64,000 nt of DNA from Sinohyriopsis cumingii (GCA_028554795.2 CM068831.1:32228644-32292643), one strand, 5' to 3'; counted from the stretch's first letter, positions 14,331-26,999 are shown. The notes: a model not told the origin generated them from the sequence alone. Translations and numbers: made by a program.

Positions 14331-15921
14331 CTAGAACCAAGTAGACATCATAATAAGTATTTTTAGTGAAAATCCCTTCACAATTTACATGACCACTTAA
14401 ATTAACTATACTGCATTCTCACACAATTACTGGAAATAATATTAACTAAAATATTTGACATATTTGCTTTCTATTTGTGACTTACATAATACAAAGATAA
14501 GAAAATATATGTAAATACTTAACAAACACTTATTATTCTAATGCAATGGAATGAACTACATCTTTCAACACATTAACCCCTGGAGTATTTTGCCCTTTTC
14601 GCCTGAAAATCGAGTAGGAAACACATTTTGAAAGCTATTTCTGAACAGACTCGAAAACACCAAATCCCCAGCCATCTTTCAATAACATACTGCCTAGTTG
14701 TGTTAGAAACATTGTTTTTTGCTGGCTATTTGACTCGCGCATGAGCAGAAGGGTAAAAGTTGGAGTTCGTTTATTTTTCTTTTTTTTTTGCTAAACGGAG
14801 TCATTATTTTTGTATAGAGACCACTCTATATTCCAAATGTCCATCTTATGCTACTTTTTGCAAAGGCTCATCTGTCTGTTTGCAGTTCATACTGGTTTGC
14901 CTTAGATCTGAGACCAAAAAGTCTAAAATCCGGACACAAAATCAGATTCCGACCATGGGCGAATTTTGGGTTAACAAAAGTCGGGTTCAAAAAATGAGTT
15001 TTTTCTATCTGTATTTTGTAGTGCAACTAGATATTCCAGATTATTTGGTATCACTGTAGAGCTACATCTGTCTACCTTTCTATAATACCACCCACTTTAG
15101 TGTATCATGCATGATCATGACACTACAGAGCTCGGCAGTATGCTACTACCTCCTGCCCCATAAAGTCGTCGCTAGGGGTTAATTTGTTAAAATTCCTCCC
15201 AAGAAATTCATTTTTCAAAGTTTTCCCATTAAAAACTATTCAGACTGAAGGTGAGTATTCTTTCATTTCCACAGGATTAATGCTCATTCCATAGCCTTTT
15301 GTGAATCTTTTATACCATAGTTATTCCCTGACATATCTCTTCTGTGCCTGCTCCAATTTTAATTGTGATAATACTTTTAAATGCAACACTTTATAAACAA
15401 TGCCATTATTTTAAATGAATAAATAATGTTAGATTTTAAGGTATAAAGGATATAAAAACAAGTGCAAACAGAATCCTCCTTATATGTTCTTAAAAGTCTG
15501 TAATTAATTGATTCCCATGCACACTGATTTATAACACATCTCAATCTGAACATGTCATCTCAAAACTTGATCCCTGCACATAATTTTCATACAGCCCAAT
15601 TCATAAACATTTTCCTAATGGTACTACTTCAAATGACTAGCTTGCTACACATAATAAATTAAATTCCATGTTCCTTCTTTTACTTACTAAAAATCAGAAT
15701 CAAGTCCATGAGTATTAGCCAAGGCTGAATGTTTTCATCAAACAGAAGATTTATTAATGACAAGACTAGCTTTGGCTGTTACATTCATAATTTATTCACA
15801 AACAAGATGATCATCCCTAAATTTTTTAAAACTCACTGATAGAAAATGAAACTCACTGATAGAAAATGAATTAAATGACAGTAGAGTGGTAATTACCATT
15901 TATACATCTGACTTTAAACAT
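14331..15921. other. Non-coding stretch, possible TLNRD1 3' flank
   Basis: No gene is recognisable. A 20-bp direct duplication (AACTCACTGATAGAAAATGA) lies at about 15830-15868, just downstream of the TLNRD1 stop codon. Some of this region is probably the 3' UTR of that gene. Confidence 0.45.
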
Positions 15922-16286
15922 TTATCTTGACAGTGTGGATAATGTGGATACATCTGAGCCGGAATTAGAGGTTGGTGATGAGGTATTACGTATTCTCTCC
16001 TGATCCACTGACACGGTATGGATGTTATTTGCTGAGACTTCATGCTGGTCTTTTTCTGTTGGAGATGAATCTCTCTGTGACGGAGGTACTGAAGACATGG
16101 AATCTGGTGTACTGACTAAAACTGGATGAAGCCGGATTTCTTCAATGAGGTGGTTAGCTGATCTCTGTATCGACTCGAAGCAGGCATGGATTCGTTGTAC
16201 TAGAGAGGGATTGGTAGAATCATGTATATATTCTCTAATGGCTTTGCATATCTGAACACATCCAGACACTATGTTCATGCATGGAC
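15922..16286 (-). CDS. TLNRD1: TLNRD1 ortholog, last coding exon
   Basis: This exon encodes the C-terminal helix of the talin-rod-like bundle and a polar, Ser/Thr-rich tail. It begins after an acceptor (minus strand TTGCAG, then GTCCATGC) and completes the split glycine codon left by the 21451-22192 exon: 742 nt leave one base, and two bases are supplied here. After the junction comes NIVSGCVQICKAI, which aligns in character with the MSVVSACVLLTQCL segment of vertebrate TLNRD1. The frame ends at TAA at 15922-15924 after the residues STLSR. The tail, about 70 residues rich in S, T and P, is longer than in vertebrates and looks disordered. Confidence 0.85.
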
Positions 16287-16409
16287 CTGCAATGATATAT
16301 ATACAAATATAACCCTATCTCATTATATTGGCACAAATTGTTTGAAGCATTCAAAATGTTATATTGTTACCATATTTGCTTACATGAACAAGGTTATTCC
16401 AACTGCTGT

Positions 16410-16661
16410 TGGGGGCCCAGAGTGGCCGAGTGGTCTAAAGTGCTCTCTGTTACGGATCACTGCCATCTCACCTTTGTCTGCGTGGGTTCGAGTCTCGGAT
16501 TTGGCTAATGTGAGTATGTAAGAAAGCTTGCCAGTAGCCTCTCATGGTCGGTGGTTCTTTTCAGGGTTTTCTGGGTTCTTCCTCCATCATTAAAACTGGT
16601 CGCCATGTATAGCCTATCGTGTGCTGAAAAATGGCGTTAAATCCTACAACAACAACAACAA
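16410..16661 (+). mobile_element. tRNA-derived SINE, family A, with 11-bp TSD
   Basis: The head is tRNA-like, with an A box (GTGGCCGAGTGGTCTAAAG) and a B box (GGGTTCGAGTC). The body includes GGTGGTTCTTTTCAGGG and CGCCATGTATAGCC, and the tail is (AAC)n. The 11-bp word CCAACTGCTGT occurs at 16399-16409 and again at 16662-16672, a perfect target-site duplication that marks a fairly recent L1/RTE-style insertion. Other copies in the window are at 16748, 29699, 57169, 57550, 61307 and 14095. Confidence 0.93.
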
Positions 16662-16747
16662 CCAACTGCTGTAAATGATATAGAGCTAAAACTGGCTACA
16701 CAGAACTTGGTGTAATTTCCATGCATTCAATCGATTTAACTCCTCAT

Positions 16748-17003
16748 TGTTGGTGGTGTTGTTGTTGTAGGGTTTAATGCCATTTTTCCGCACAAGATAG
16801 GCTATACATGGCAGACAGTATTAATGGTGGAGGAAGAAATCGCGGAAAACCACAGAAAGAACCACCGACCCAGGAAAGCGCTAGTGGCAAGCTTTCTCAC
16901 ATACCCACCTTAGCCGAATCCAAGACCTGAACTCATGCCAACAGAGGTGAGATGGCAGTGATCCATAACAGTGAGCACTTTAGACCACTCGGCCACTCCG
17001 GTC
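16748..17003 (-). mobile_element. tRNA-derived SINE, family A
   Basis: This is an inverted copy of the neighbouring SINE, beginning with the complement of the (AAC)n tail (GTTGTTGTTGTAGGG) and ending with the complement of the tRNA-like head (TTAGACCACTCGGCCACTC). The pair is arranged tail to tail within 100 bp, so a transcript through the intron could form a long hairpin. Confidence 0.92.
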
Positions 17004-18749
17004 ATCGTAATGAAATAAATATGGGATCAATGTGAGTCTGACAAACAAACTAGACTTGGGACTGATATCTGCCAACAAGTCTAGACTGGTTCTCAATCTG
17101 CAAACAAAACTAGACGGGGATTGATATCTGCAAGATAAAAAAAAATTATGTTCAATTTACAAATTCCAGATACATTTTTTGATTAAAACAAATCTGTACT
17201 CCATCTATGCCAAAATGACAAAAAAGTGACACTGAACACTGAAATTACACCCAACATCAGTAAGGAGATAGGATAAACAGGCATCCCCTCACATATGCTG
17301 GGGAGCCTAATCATCCCAGGTCACTGACTAGTTTTGTTATCTGTGTAACTCATCAGGGAGAATTGGTCTTGCTGAATCATTTTTTTTTCAACAGATCATT
17401 GTCTTGACAGTGCAAAGTTTATATACTCCTACCCACCGGTGTTGCCACTTTTTGGCCATGTGACATCTGCTTTCTCCTATTTTAGGTTGTTTGTATTATC
17501 ACAACCCATTGTTGCAGCCAGTGTGCTGTTTTTTTTACATCAGTGTTTAATGCAGCAGGTTTCAAATGACATTATTGTTTCATGCAGCCAGGACTGAAAT
17601 AAATAGCATTAGAACATAAAAACCAAATTATGGTTTTTTGCAAACTTTAGGGGTAACAATTTCTTGGCTAGAAACTCTTTCGAAATATTTATTTTATAAT
17701 TGCAGGTACTGGTTATTCTATATTGTATGTGAATAAACACATAGAACTGCCATGGAACTGCCATGGAATCATATATGTTTGTGGTTATTTCTGTGTCTGA
17801 CTGGGTATCAGATTGTTTATGTAATATCAATCCTGGTGGGATCAAGAGACTGTCCACATGATTTACAAATAGACCGATGGTCTCTTTCCCAAAGCTGTTT
17901 GGCAGATACACAGTCCAAATTGTATAAAATTGTCTCGACTGGCATTAAATTATTGTAGGACTCATTATGTCCTCAAAAGAGAATCCTTCATTAAAGTGGA
18001 TTTGTGTAGTATCTGAAATATCAGACACAGTAGGATGCAATTGTATCGGTATCCAAATCAATTTAAAAAATGGGGTTCAAGTCATGAAGCACTGACTGAA
18101 CTGTGATGTTATTCTCATGTTTTATGAGATCTTCCTTACTTCTGCAGGTTTCCTGGCACTGTTAGCAAGATACCTTCACTCCTATATTTATAATATTTAT
18201 GTGTCACTTTAGAGACTGACAATTATTTATATCATGTTTTACATATGATACATCAATGGTTCATTTTTTTTCTGTCTATGGATGATATAGACAAAAGGAA
18301 GTAACTCATCCTGATTACCTCCCATGTTCCCATTAGGTGATCATCTGTATACAAGATATAACCAATTGAAGAATAAGCAAAACATACAACAAAAAAGCTC
18401 GCATCTGCTGGAAATGGTGAAAGGGACTAATAATAATGTGATCAGTTAAGTATTTTCAGAGCCACATAATTTACTAAACAAATTCCTTTCGCTGTCCAGT
18501 ACATTACCTGATGACATCAACATTAGGATAATTGATAAGAGAAGGAAAGACATGAGCATACAACCTCTACCTATGTCACCCTGTAGGAGCATGAAGACTG
18601 TTCTACAGAAGGAGCAACCTGCTCTAACAAGAGGTTAGCATGACTGAAGACTGCATTTATATACATGCATGGATGATCCCTGTGGGATCCCACACCTGGT
18701 TATTGCCTGGCAGTCAAAAATGAATATGGCTAATCCAGCGAAAGTTGCA
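17004..18749. other. Intronic non-coding sequence
   Basis: No gene is seen. Around 17030-17130 a short phrase (CAAACTAGAC and ACTGATATCTGC) is repeated two to three times. Nothing else is supportable. Confidence 0.5.
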
Positions 18750-20530
18750 ATGTCATGCTGAGGGCTGAAGCTGCGCTGTTTTGAACAGGACATGGTAAAG
18801 GGCAGCTATTGGTAACCAACAAGATTCAGCTCTCTTGTGCAAGGCCATGTCATGCAAATAGAAACTGGAGAAGGTAGACTGTGTGTGTCCAGCCAATCGA
18901 CTCCAATATACTAAAATAATACATTCAAATGACAGGTTTGTGGAAATCACTTCTATTTCGTGAGCCAAAATCTTCATGAGATATACGTCATCCTGTACAA
19001 TTTTAGAATATACCACTCTAATAACCTCTTTTAGACAAGTGGCCAGTGTTTTGATTTTCTTAGATATGTCTAGTGCCCACTATCACATTAAGCAGGTCAA
19101 GTTGAAGAATTCCTGCCAAAAATAATGTTGATGTATTTTGGTAGATAAACTAACTTGATGAGTTAGAACCTCCTCAGCTGCATAAATAAAACATGGAAAT
19201 AGGACAAAAGATGACTTCTCCACATGGATTATCCCCCTAAACTGTGAATGCGGTAGAAGGTTATTCATATCACAAACCTAAATTGAACTTACTGAATGGT
19301 TCTGCGGTATATCATCCAAGTATGCCACCATTACTGTGGAGGACATGCTGCATCCATCATCTCAGTAATGGCCCAAGGACTGAGACTGTGGCAGAATGGA
19401 AGGTCATGGAATTGTTACACTATCCAGCATTAGCCAAGGCGAAGGTATTTGCATGACACCATGTGATAGGGTGCATGTAAATATACATCAGATAAGTTGA
19501 GAGTGATTGTGAATTTATCATACTGCATGGAACGTTGCCATCATCATTTTAAATTTCAAACAATAATAAACTCTACTGAGTGTGCTCAAATCTATGACAG
19601 GTCTCAATTTTCCCTTGGATATCATAATTAGCAAAAGTCTGAAACAGAAACCTAGAAAGTCCATATATTGGACTACCTTCACTGCCCACTTTATTAGCAA
19701 AAAATCTATCTCCTTCCATAAAATGTGCATCTTCAAGGGATCGGCTTGGACCACAACCATGAAGGAGGACAATGAAAGTGGATGGGGCTGTATGAATGAG
19801 ATCCAGAAGCACTCCAAAATGACTTGGATGTCCCAATTGTTTGTTTGAAATAGGTTAATTAAAGTCTGGTGAAACAGAAGGAGTCTGGTCCCCACTGGGG
19901 GGGGTGCCAGATGGCGGGAGGTACAGTAAGTCACAAATGTTATCCAACAGACACCCAGTAACTTCTTCAATCTTTGATGATTGCGGTAAAATTCTTAAGC
20001 ACACACACCTGCCATCATTAACATCAAACTCTGCTGAAGCTTTGACCTTGTATGTATTACTGACTGCTGGTGGAGGAGGGCATTCAGATGGATGCAGAAT
20101 TTTGTATTTGTCCTTGATTGGTGCCTTAGAACTAATTTCCATCCTCTCAGTTCAGTTCGGAATGCTCTGGCAAGTCTTTGCCAATCCCTTCATCCACTAG
20201 GAGATTTTTAATCTCCTGTAAACACTGTCCAGGAATATAGCTGTCCAGGAGTATAGCCATACATTGATTGTCCATCTGGCTACAACAGTTGGTAGGTAGC
20301 TGCAATGGTATATGGCCAATCATATACATCTTGTGGGGCAGTCCAGCCGGCTAAGTAGGATGGTAATCCAATATATCCAGCTTCAATATTTCTCAGTTTA
20401 TGCATGGGTGTGAATTGGGGCTGATGCCCAGTGCACTGCCGAACTGGATTAAACATGGTCCTATTTTCGACAAACTCACTTGTCGAGATTCTAGATGCTA
20501 GTATGCATTGTTGGAAGCAATTCATATATA
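18750..20530 (-). pseudogene. Degraded DIRS/Ty3-type retroelement reverse transcriptase
   Basis: On the minus strand, fragments of a reverse transcriptase can be followed across several frames. Near 19570-19600 is GKLRPVIDLSTLS. Near 19330-19350 is a catalytic box VMVAYLDD. Near 19100-19200 is a post-catalytic HVEKSS and VSLSTKIHQ segment like that of DIRS1-type elements. Upstream pieces at 19855-20525 may be gag or linker sequence. Every frame is broken and no integrase or tyrosine recombinase is recognisable. It lies inside TLNRD1 intron 2 on the same strand as the gene. The YLDD and RPVIDLS motifs make RT likely; the DIRS assignment is tentative. Confidence 0.6.
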
Positions 20531-21208
20531 GCTTTTTAAGTGGAATTACTTGGTGTAACTTTGAACTGATCTGAAGTGATCATCACCATAGGTGTTGTTT
20601 TACACATCTTTGTTTGGGGCGGAAGTGGCACATCGATGTCATTAAATGATTCTGAATTCAAATGAAGATTTAGAGCATGCCTGTTTTTTTTCACATCACT
20701 TTAATTGCAATTTCAAGATACTGGCCTTCTGCTCATGTTGCATGCAAGCTACAGAGGTAAAAAAGAACAATTTGTGCAGGCCAGGCATTCCTCAAGTTGT
20801 CCTCCATGACCTTAAAGCATCTGCACCAACTGCACTTGACTGACATTGTTTAATGAAAGAAAGAAGAAAAAAACAAAGAGCATGCAACAGATAAACAAAT
20901 TGTTAAAATAACTCATGTTATTGGGAAGACATAACAAGTGCATAATAACCAAATTTTAACAATACAGTTACAATGGTAAAAACATTAGTGTTACCCATTG
21001 ATATTACACAGACAATAACAACCAATAAATGAATTGTATAAATACAAATAAATTCATTGGGAAAAATTAAAATGTTACATATAAATTGTAATAGATTCTT
21101 CAGATGCAATGTTCAGTTATAACTAAAAGTTTAAATGGTTACATCTGGGATATGGGTAATTACCAAGTGAGAGCAAGGAGAGTTAATTTGCAAAGGTTAC
21201 TTCCCTTA

Positions 21209-21310
<102 letters not shown>

Positions 21311-21450
21311 CAAGACTTTTTATAAAATCTTTCAAGGGCTGCAGTTTAAACATCAGAGAGTAATTTTCAGATGCTAATGTGATCGGGTAATGTATACTTT
21401 ATAAATATTTTTCTAATAAACAGATGCTTTTAAACTGTAAATGTCTTTAC

Positions 21451-22192
21451 CAAATATATTTCTCTGTATTTCTTTTGCATTCTCTGACAACTCTATAGGA
21501 GGTCCACAAAATGCATCCTCTGTAGCGAATATAACCAAGGCTTGACTTGAAGCGAGGACTGGTTCACAAAACACCAGCACCCTGGAATGATGAGTGAGAG
21601 TGTTCTCCATTTTGAAAGACTTGATGCTGGCTATTAGGCATCCAGCTGCACAAGTGACGCTCTTGATACAAAGCTTAAACTGATCACGCACTGCTGGATC
21701 ATCAGCCTTTTCACTGGCATTACGACATATATCTGTCAAAACCGATATGTATTTAGATATATTTGAGCAGAGTTCCATAATAAAGTGAGGTGACAGTTCA
21801 TCATACCTTGCCTTCTTCAGTCTCATACAACTAAGACGTATTTCTAACCCGGCATGTGCGGCATCATATTTATCTATAAGTCCTTCTTTAGGTGGATCCC
21901 AGTCATCATACGTGGACAAAAGTTGATACATACAATTGGAGCAAGTTTGAACAAGCAAAGTAACAGTATCACCCATTAAGTTCAAAGAATCGCAGACACT
22001 CTTCCATTTTACTTTGAAATCATTCACACATTTGGCAATATGACTGACATGGTCAAGAACACGATTGACTTGAACAAGTAGTCTATCATGGGGACTTCTG
22101 TCATGGTTGACAGTGTCATCAGCTGTACTATGCCTCACAAATGTGACATTACCAGACAGTAACAAGAGCTCTGCCACAGTATGAATCTTCAC
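21451..22192 (-). CDS. TLNRD1: TLNRD1 ortholog, main coding exon
   Basis: Human TLNRD1 (MESDC1) is an actin-bundling protein made of talin-rod-like helical bundles. This exon covers most of that fold, about 247 residues. Matches to the family in order are VAELLLLSG near the start, GLIDKYDAA, a stretch with LTDICRNASEKADD followed by REQFKL-like RDQFKLCIKSV, and CEPVLASSQALVIFATE near the end. The exon starts right after a minus-strand TTTTCAG acceptor (22193-22195) with GTGAAG. It ends at a GGTAAAG donor, leaving phase 1 into the 15922-16286 exon. Vertebrate TLNRD1 is a single-exon gene, so the introns here are a lineage difference. The frame is open throughout and shows no decay. Identification rests on sequence character and length, not on a search. 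Confidence 0.88.
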
Positions 22193-23128
22193 CTGAAAAA
22201 TGAAACACTCTTGAGTTACTGGTCAACCATACAGTACAATATACAGACCCAAATCCCAAATATTAACTCAATAAAACTGCAACATAAGGATGTACAAAAA
22301 ATTGTCAACTTAAATCCTTCAAACTGATGACTATTCATCTGGACTGTACTCTAAATAAATGTGTTTCACAATTACCAAAGAAAAAACAAATATGGCTTCC
22401 TGTTGTGTCTCCAACCTATAAATAAGCACAATTTTTAAGTACTGATCTTAATGTTTAATATAGTGAGATCAGTTCCTTTGTTTTCCATTACCAAAGAATC
22501 ACAATATAAGTTTAGTATTTTCAGTATTACCAACTTTGCAGAACAAAGGCCCCATTGGTTTCTCACATTACTTCTTTTGCTGACCAAAAAGGTTCACATT
22601 TTTTTATACAGTATCTGTATAGAACTATCTCAGTTGACATGCTAATAAATTGCATCTAATTGGGTGTTTAAAAATTAAGAAACGAGTTATATGTTTGGAA
22701 AACTTTGCAAATAACATGAAGTTTATGACATCACATTCTGTACTAATTTTCACAGATCATCACATGCTGTGTTTGCACTTACTAAATATAAATTCCAATT
22801 AGTACATGTTTGTCTTATTCAAAGATAACAGCCTCTATCCAAATCATGTAGCTATGTCTTGTATTATTTTGTTCCATTTCTTAAGGTAAGACCTTTTCTC
22901 TATTGTGGTTAGTTTCAGTTCAAAGTGTGTGTATAGGGGTGGGGTGGGTGGATAGGTAGATGGATGTGTGTGGGGGATTGGGTGTGTGTGTGGGCGTGTG
23001 CAACGGACAATATTGTGGAAATACCAAATAACGGCATTGAACTGAAAGTTGCAAATGCTTACATATACTGGTATGTGTCTAAGTGATTGTGTAAATATAT
23101 ATATACGAAACTTTATATGTATAATTAC
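22193..23128 (-). other. TLNRD1 intron 1
   Basis: This phase 0 intron of 936 bp has GT at its 5' end and TTTTCAG at its 3' end on the minus strand. It holds GT-rich and TA-rich stretches near 22920-23105 but no recognisable element. Confidence 0.8.
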
Positions 23129-23191
23129 CTGATTATGGTCACAGATGCTTGCTATTGTGCGAGCATAGTTTGAACACATGGTGAGCTTCAT
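23129..23191 (-). CDS. TLNRD1: TLNRD1 ortholog, first recognised coding exon
   Basis: This short exon encodes about 21 residues ending ASICDHNQ and stops at a clean donor (minus strand AATCAG, then GTAATT). Joined in phase 0 to the next exon it matches the family's SVCDHCKGK region, just before the first helix. I start it at the ATG at 23189-23191. The frame stays open about 24 bases further upstream to a TAA, so an acceptor near 23217 (TTTTAAG) and an additional 5' exon are possible. No promoter was identified. Confidence 0.7.
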
Positions 23192-24654
23192 GGATTGTTT
23201 CCCTTTTCCAGGCCCTTAAACCTTTCTGCATGCTGTTGTAGCAGAACTCAGAGATTCACCTGATCATTTCTGTCTGAAAGCAAGGTCAAAAATTGGTCAA
23301 ATACAGCTAACTGGGCATATTTTTGCTAGTTTTAATGACACTTTTAACACAGTACTGGCACCTTTCCCACAATTACACCATGCTAGCCAAACCCTGGCTG
23401 GCACAGGTGAATATAAAACCCATGACCCTTGGATTAAGAATCTGACGCTCAATCAAGCTACTATTGTTCTCCATTCCATGTAAGCTATAACTTATAGTAT
23501 CACCAAAAAATAAAACACTAAGGTAAAACCAGACTTTAAAAGCTCACAGTTTTAGGAGACCAACTGTTATTTAAGGTGAGATACTAAATGCCTGGATCAA
23601 TGTTGTTATACAATGCACAACATAACTGTCTCTACTGAGACATTATCTGCCTTGGAAAGACTGATTTTAGTCAGCAGACAGAGTAATTGTTTTATTATAC
23701 TTCATCAAAACAAATGGAAACTCCCAGTAATGGTATAGAAGGATTGCAAAGATTTTATTCCGTCCGAATAATCTAGTACTTCTACGATGCATAAAAATCT
23801 CACCCCAAGACAAAAGGCTAAACCAGGTCAATGTTAAATGCAACTGAAAAAGATGGAAGTACTCTTAATGACACAGCTACATACAAAGTTATAAGACTAT
23901 GCAGGAAATAGTGTCAAGAAAACTTAAAACAAAGGTTAATACAGCCCACTACATGTATATAGGTCAGAGTTACCTAGCTTTGATAGAATGGTGTATTAAT
24001 CCTCAGATTGCATCTAAATGAGTTACACGAAAAATTGAGCTAAACACAAACCTAAGCCTAGAAAAAAAAGGTAATTTTAAGGTAATTGTATTTCAAAGTA
24101 GTGAAACACATAAAGTGTGGGCATGGGTCTTGAACACAATTTCTTTGTGAGGTGGATGAGGAGCTACTTACCATCAAACATTACAACTATATGAGTTTGT
24201 ACAGTAGCAATGTGGAGCAGCTTTTCCTTAATCTTCTTAACTGGTAGTAATCTGTTCATATATAAATGAAACTGGAACCGAATTTACATCTGACAGAAAT
24301 TAAAGATGCAACAAGCTGTAAGGTCTAAACAGATGATATTTTATTGAATTTTGTACCGGTTTGTTTGTGTGATAGACAAGAATATGAAATTATTTATTAT
24401 ATACCCAAGTCTTGATGGCTGCCTGCATGTTCAACATCTGGCAAACTCTCTGGCTGATTCAGACTGTTTGGTATTGTTTGCCAGCAATTACAAATAATAT
24501 CAACTTTTTTCTCCTATGTACAAGTTATTTCTTAAGCCAACAGGCTCACTTTCTTTCCACTCTCCACTTACAATGTAGACAATACTCTTCCAATACTTCC
24601 AAGCAAAAGTGACATTTGATACTTCCATTCTCAGTTTCCACTGTGCATGTAACC

Positions 24655-25219
24655 AGACATAAATCCAACTGCTATAGTCTAAATAACCAATGCACACAAT
24701 CTGACAAAATCAGACATAAATCCAACTGCTATAGTCTGTCTAAATAACACACACAATCTGACAAAATCAGACATAAATCCAACTGCTATAGTATGTCTAA
24801 ATAACACACACAATCAGACAAAATCAGACATAAATCCAACTGCTATAGTCTGTCTAAATAACACACACAATCTGACAAAATCAGACACAAATTGAAAAGC
24901 TATAGTCTGTCTAAATAATGCACACAATCTGACAAAATCAGACATAAATCCAACTGCTATAGTCTGTCTAAATAATGCACACAATCTGACAAAATTAGAC
25001 ATAAATCCAACTGCTACAGTCTGTCTAAATAATGTACACAATCTGACAAAATCAGACATAAATCCAACTGCTATAGTCTGTCTAAATAATGCACACAATC
25101 TGACAAAATCAGACATAAATCCAACTGCTATAGTCTGTCTAAATAACGCACACAATTGGACAAAATCAGACATAAATCCAACTGCTATAGTCTGTCTAAA
25201 TAATGCACACAATCTGACA
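24655..25219. repeat. 57-bp tandem repeat, about ten copies
   Basis: The unit contains ACATAAATCCAACTGCTATA, GTCTGTCTAAATAA and CACACAATCTGACAAAATCAG-like words. Copies differ by a few substitutions such as TAATGCACAC versus TAACACACAC. Because 57 is a multiple of three, the minus strand reads as a 19-residue peptide repeat (FVRLCALFRQTIAVGFMSD) for about 148 codons. I regard that frame as a by-product of unit length, since there is no upstream start context or domain. Confidence 0.95.
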
Positions 25220-25548
25220 AAGACATCGACAGTTCTATGTGAAGACCTGATGAATACCAATCATTTTCTACTGGCCTTGTGGTTTCGCAAATCATATGAC
25301 AACTTTTACATTTCTGAAAGTGACACACGTCAATCGGGACATATTATTACTAATAATAACTCTCCCTAACATGGATCTGGAATGCTTATTCTGACATACT
25401 ATTACAAATAAGTGGATTAGGAATTCCAAAGGTCATTAAAACATGAATATATATATCGCTCTATCAGATCTCCACATAAGACAGTGGAGACCTGATTTTA
25501 ATCAGATTGAAAATGCATATATACTCTGCACAAGCATACTGAGAAAAC
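25220..25548. other. Unassigned sequence
   Basis: No gene, RNA or repeat is recognised in this stretch. Confidence 0.4.
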
Positions 25549-25860
25549 GTGTGTGTGTGTGATTATAATTTTTAATGTAGGTTTAAAAAAATTTCAGTCA
25601 TAGCACTATGATGTCTGCAGTGTGACAGTATACAGTGATGTCTAGCACTGGGGCATCACGCTGCAGACATGTAGCATCATGTCCCACTCAGTCACATTAT
25701 CCTGACACCAGGCCAACCAGTCCTAGCACTAACCTCTTAGTGCATAGCACCTAGCAAGGCAGCTGACAGTACCATTTTATAAGTCTTTGGTATGACTTGG
25801 CCAGGGATCAAATCTGCGACCTCCCACATCTGAAGTGGACACTCTAACAACTCAGGCCAC
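25549..25860 (-). mobile_element. tRNA-derived SINE, family B, (CA)n-tailed
   Basis: This is an inverted copy of the element at 26669-26989. It begins with the complement of the CA tail (GTGTGTGTG), passes through the body (complement of ATGTCTGCAGTGTG and GACACCAGGCCAACCAGTCC), and ends in the complement of a tRNA-like head with an imperfect B box (AGGGATCAAATC). It differs from copy 26669 by scattered substitutions. Confidence 0.85.
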
Positions 25861-26668
25861 ATGTATAAATGACAAAGTAATATTATTTAACAGCCAACAG
25901 TTTTATATTAGAACTGACCCTTAAGTTGTCAAGCTTTGGTTGTCACATTCAGATTTGTAGACATTTATGGTGATAGTTGATATTGCATCACAATAGACTC
26001 ATATCTACAAGTACATAATGCACTGATGCTGGTCTATGATGTTCTCTTTGAATCATGTGTATACAAGAGTCCCTTGAAGGGACTGGTGCTCTCCTGGGCA
26101 AAAATGATCAGGAATTCAAGACAAGATCATTTCTTTCTTTAAACTGGCAAATGCTGAAACATCTCTGATATTCTTCAACAATAACAAGATTTTCACATTA
26201 GCTGTTGTGGTGTATAAAGAAAAAAAAACATGAATGGAAGTATTATGTGAAAACCCTATGTAATAATGATTATCCATTATGGGGAAATAGTGACAACAAA
26301 TTTTTTAAGATATGGAAGTTGTCATGGCAGCCATATTGGATGTACAACTGGCACCATTTTCATTTAGGGCCAACTTGGCATTATAATAAACCTACTGGTG
26401 AAAACCCCATGCTGATACAGACATCAATTTGGTAGGCATAAAGATAACAATATTTTTAAGATAAGACTTTCTATTTAGGAGGAATAGCAACAACAAAGTC
26501 TTCAGTGCTGTGGTGGTAATATTGAACATCAGACTGGCACCATTTTCATTTAGGACCAGCTAGAAAACATAAGAAGACTTTTAGTTAAAACCTCATAGAA
26601 GAAGAGATACAGACAGAAAAGAAAATATACTAGCCATTGTGATTACCATAATTAAAACAAGCCAGTAT
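25861..26668. repeat. Non-coding, with an internal dispersed repeat
   Basis: Between about 26230 and 26620 phrases such as GGCACCATTTTCATTTAGG and GGTGAAAACCCC occur twice. Related phrases appear on both sides of the SINE relic at 14095-14327, which suggests a dispersed repeat family of unknown type. No coding content is supported. Confidence 0.4.
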
Positions 26669-26989
26669 TATTGTTCTGGAAGCCTAGTGGTTTGAGTGTC
26701 CACCATGGATGCGGGAGGTCGTGAGTTCTATCCCCGGCCGAGTCATACCAAAGACTTATAATAATGGCACTAACAGCTGCATCACTAGGCACTCAGCATT
26801 AAGAGGTTAGTGTTAGGACTGGTTGGCCTGGTGTCAGGATATGTAACTGGGTGGGACATCATGGTACATGTCTGCGGCATGATGCCCCTGTGCTAGACAT
26901 CACTATAAACTGCCACACCACAGACATCGTAGCTATATGACTGAAAAATTGTTAAAGCTATATTAAAAATCCAAATCACACACACACAC
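26669..26989 (+). mobile_element. tRNA-derived SINE, family B, with 10-bp TSD
   Basis: The head has a tRNA-like A box (CCTAGTGGTTTGAGTGTC) and a B box (GTCGTGAGTTCTATCCC). The body ends in (CA)n. The word AAGCCAGTAT at 26659-26668 recurs at 26990-26999, giving a perfect target-site duplication. Ending in a CA dinucleotide run rather than poly-A is notable and common to all three copies here (25549, 26669, 62371). Confidence 0.9.
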
Positions 26990-26999
26990 AAGCCAGTAT

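Noticed and set aside
24655-25219. CRISPR-like array
   Set aside because: The repeats are contiguous 57-bp units with no unique spacers, and the DNA is eukaryotic.
24814-25260. A repeat protein gene of 148 codons on the minus strand
   Set aside because: It is produced by a 57-bp tandem repeat. It has no domain and no promoter context, and the frame exists only because the unit length is divisible by three.
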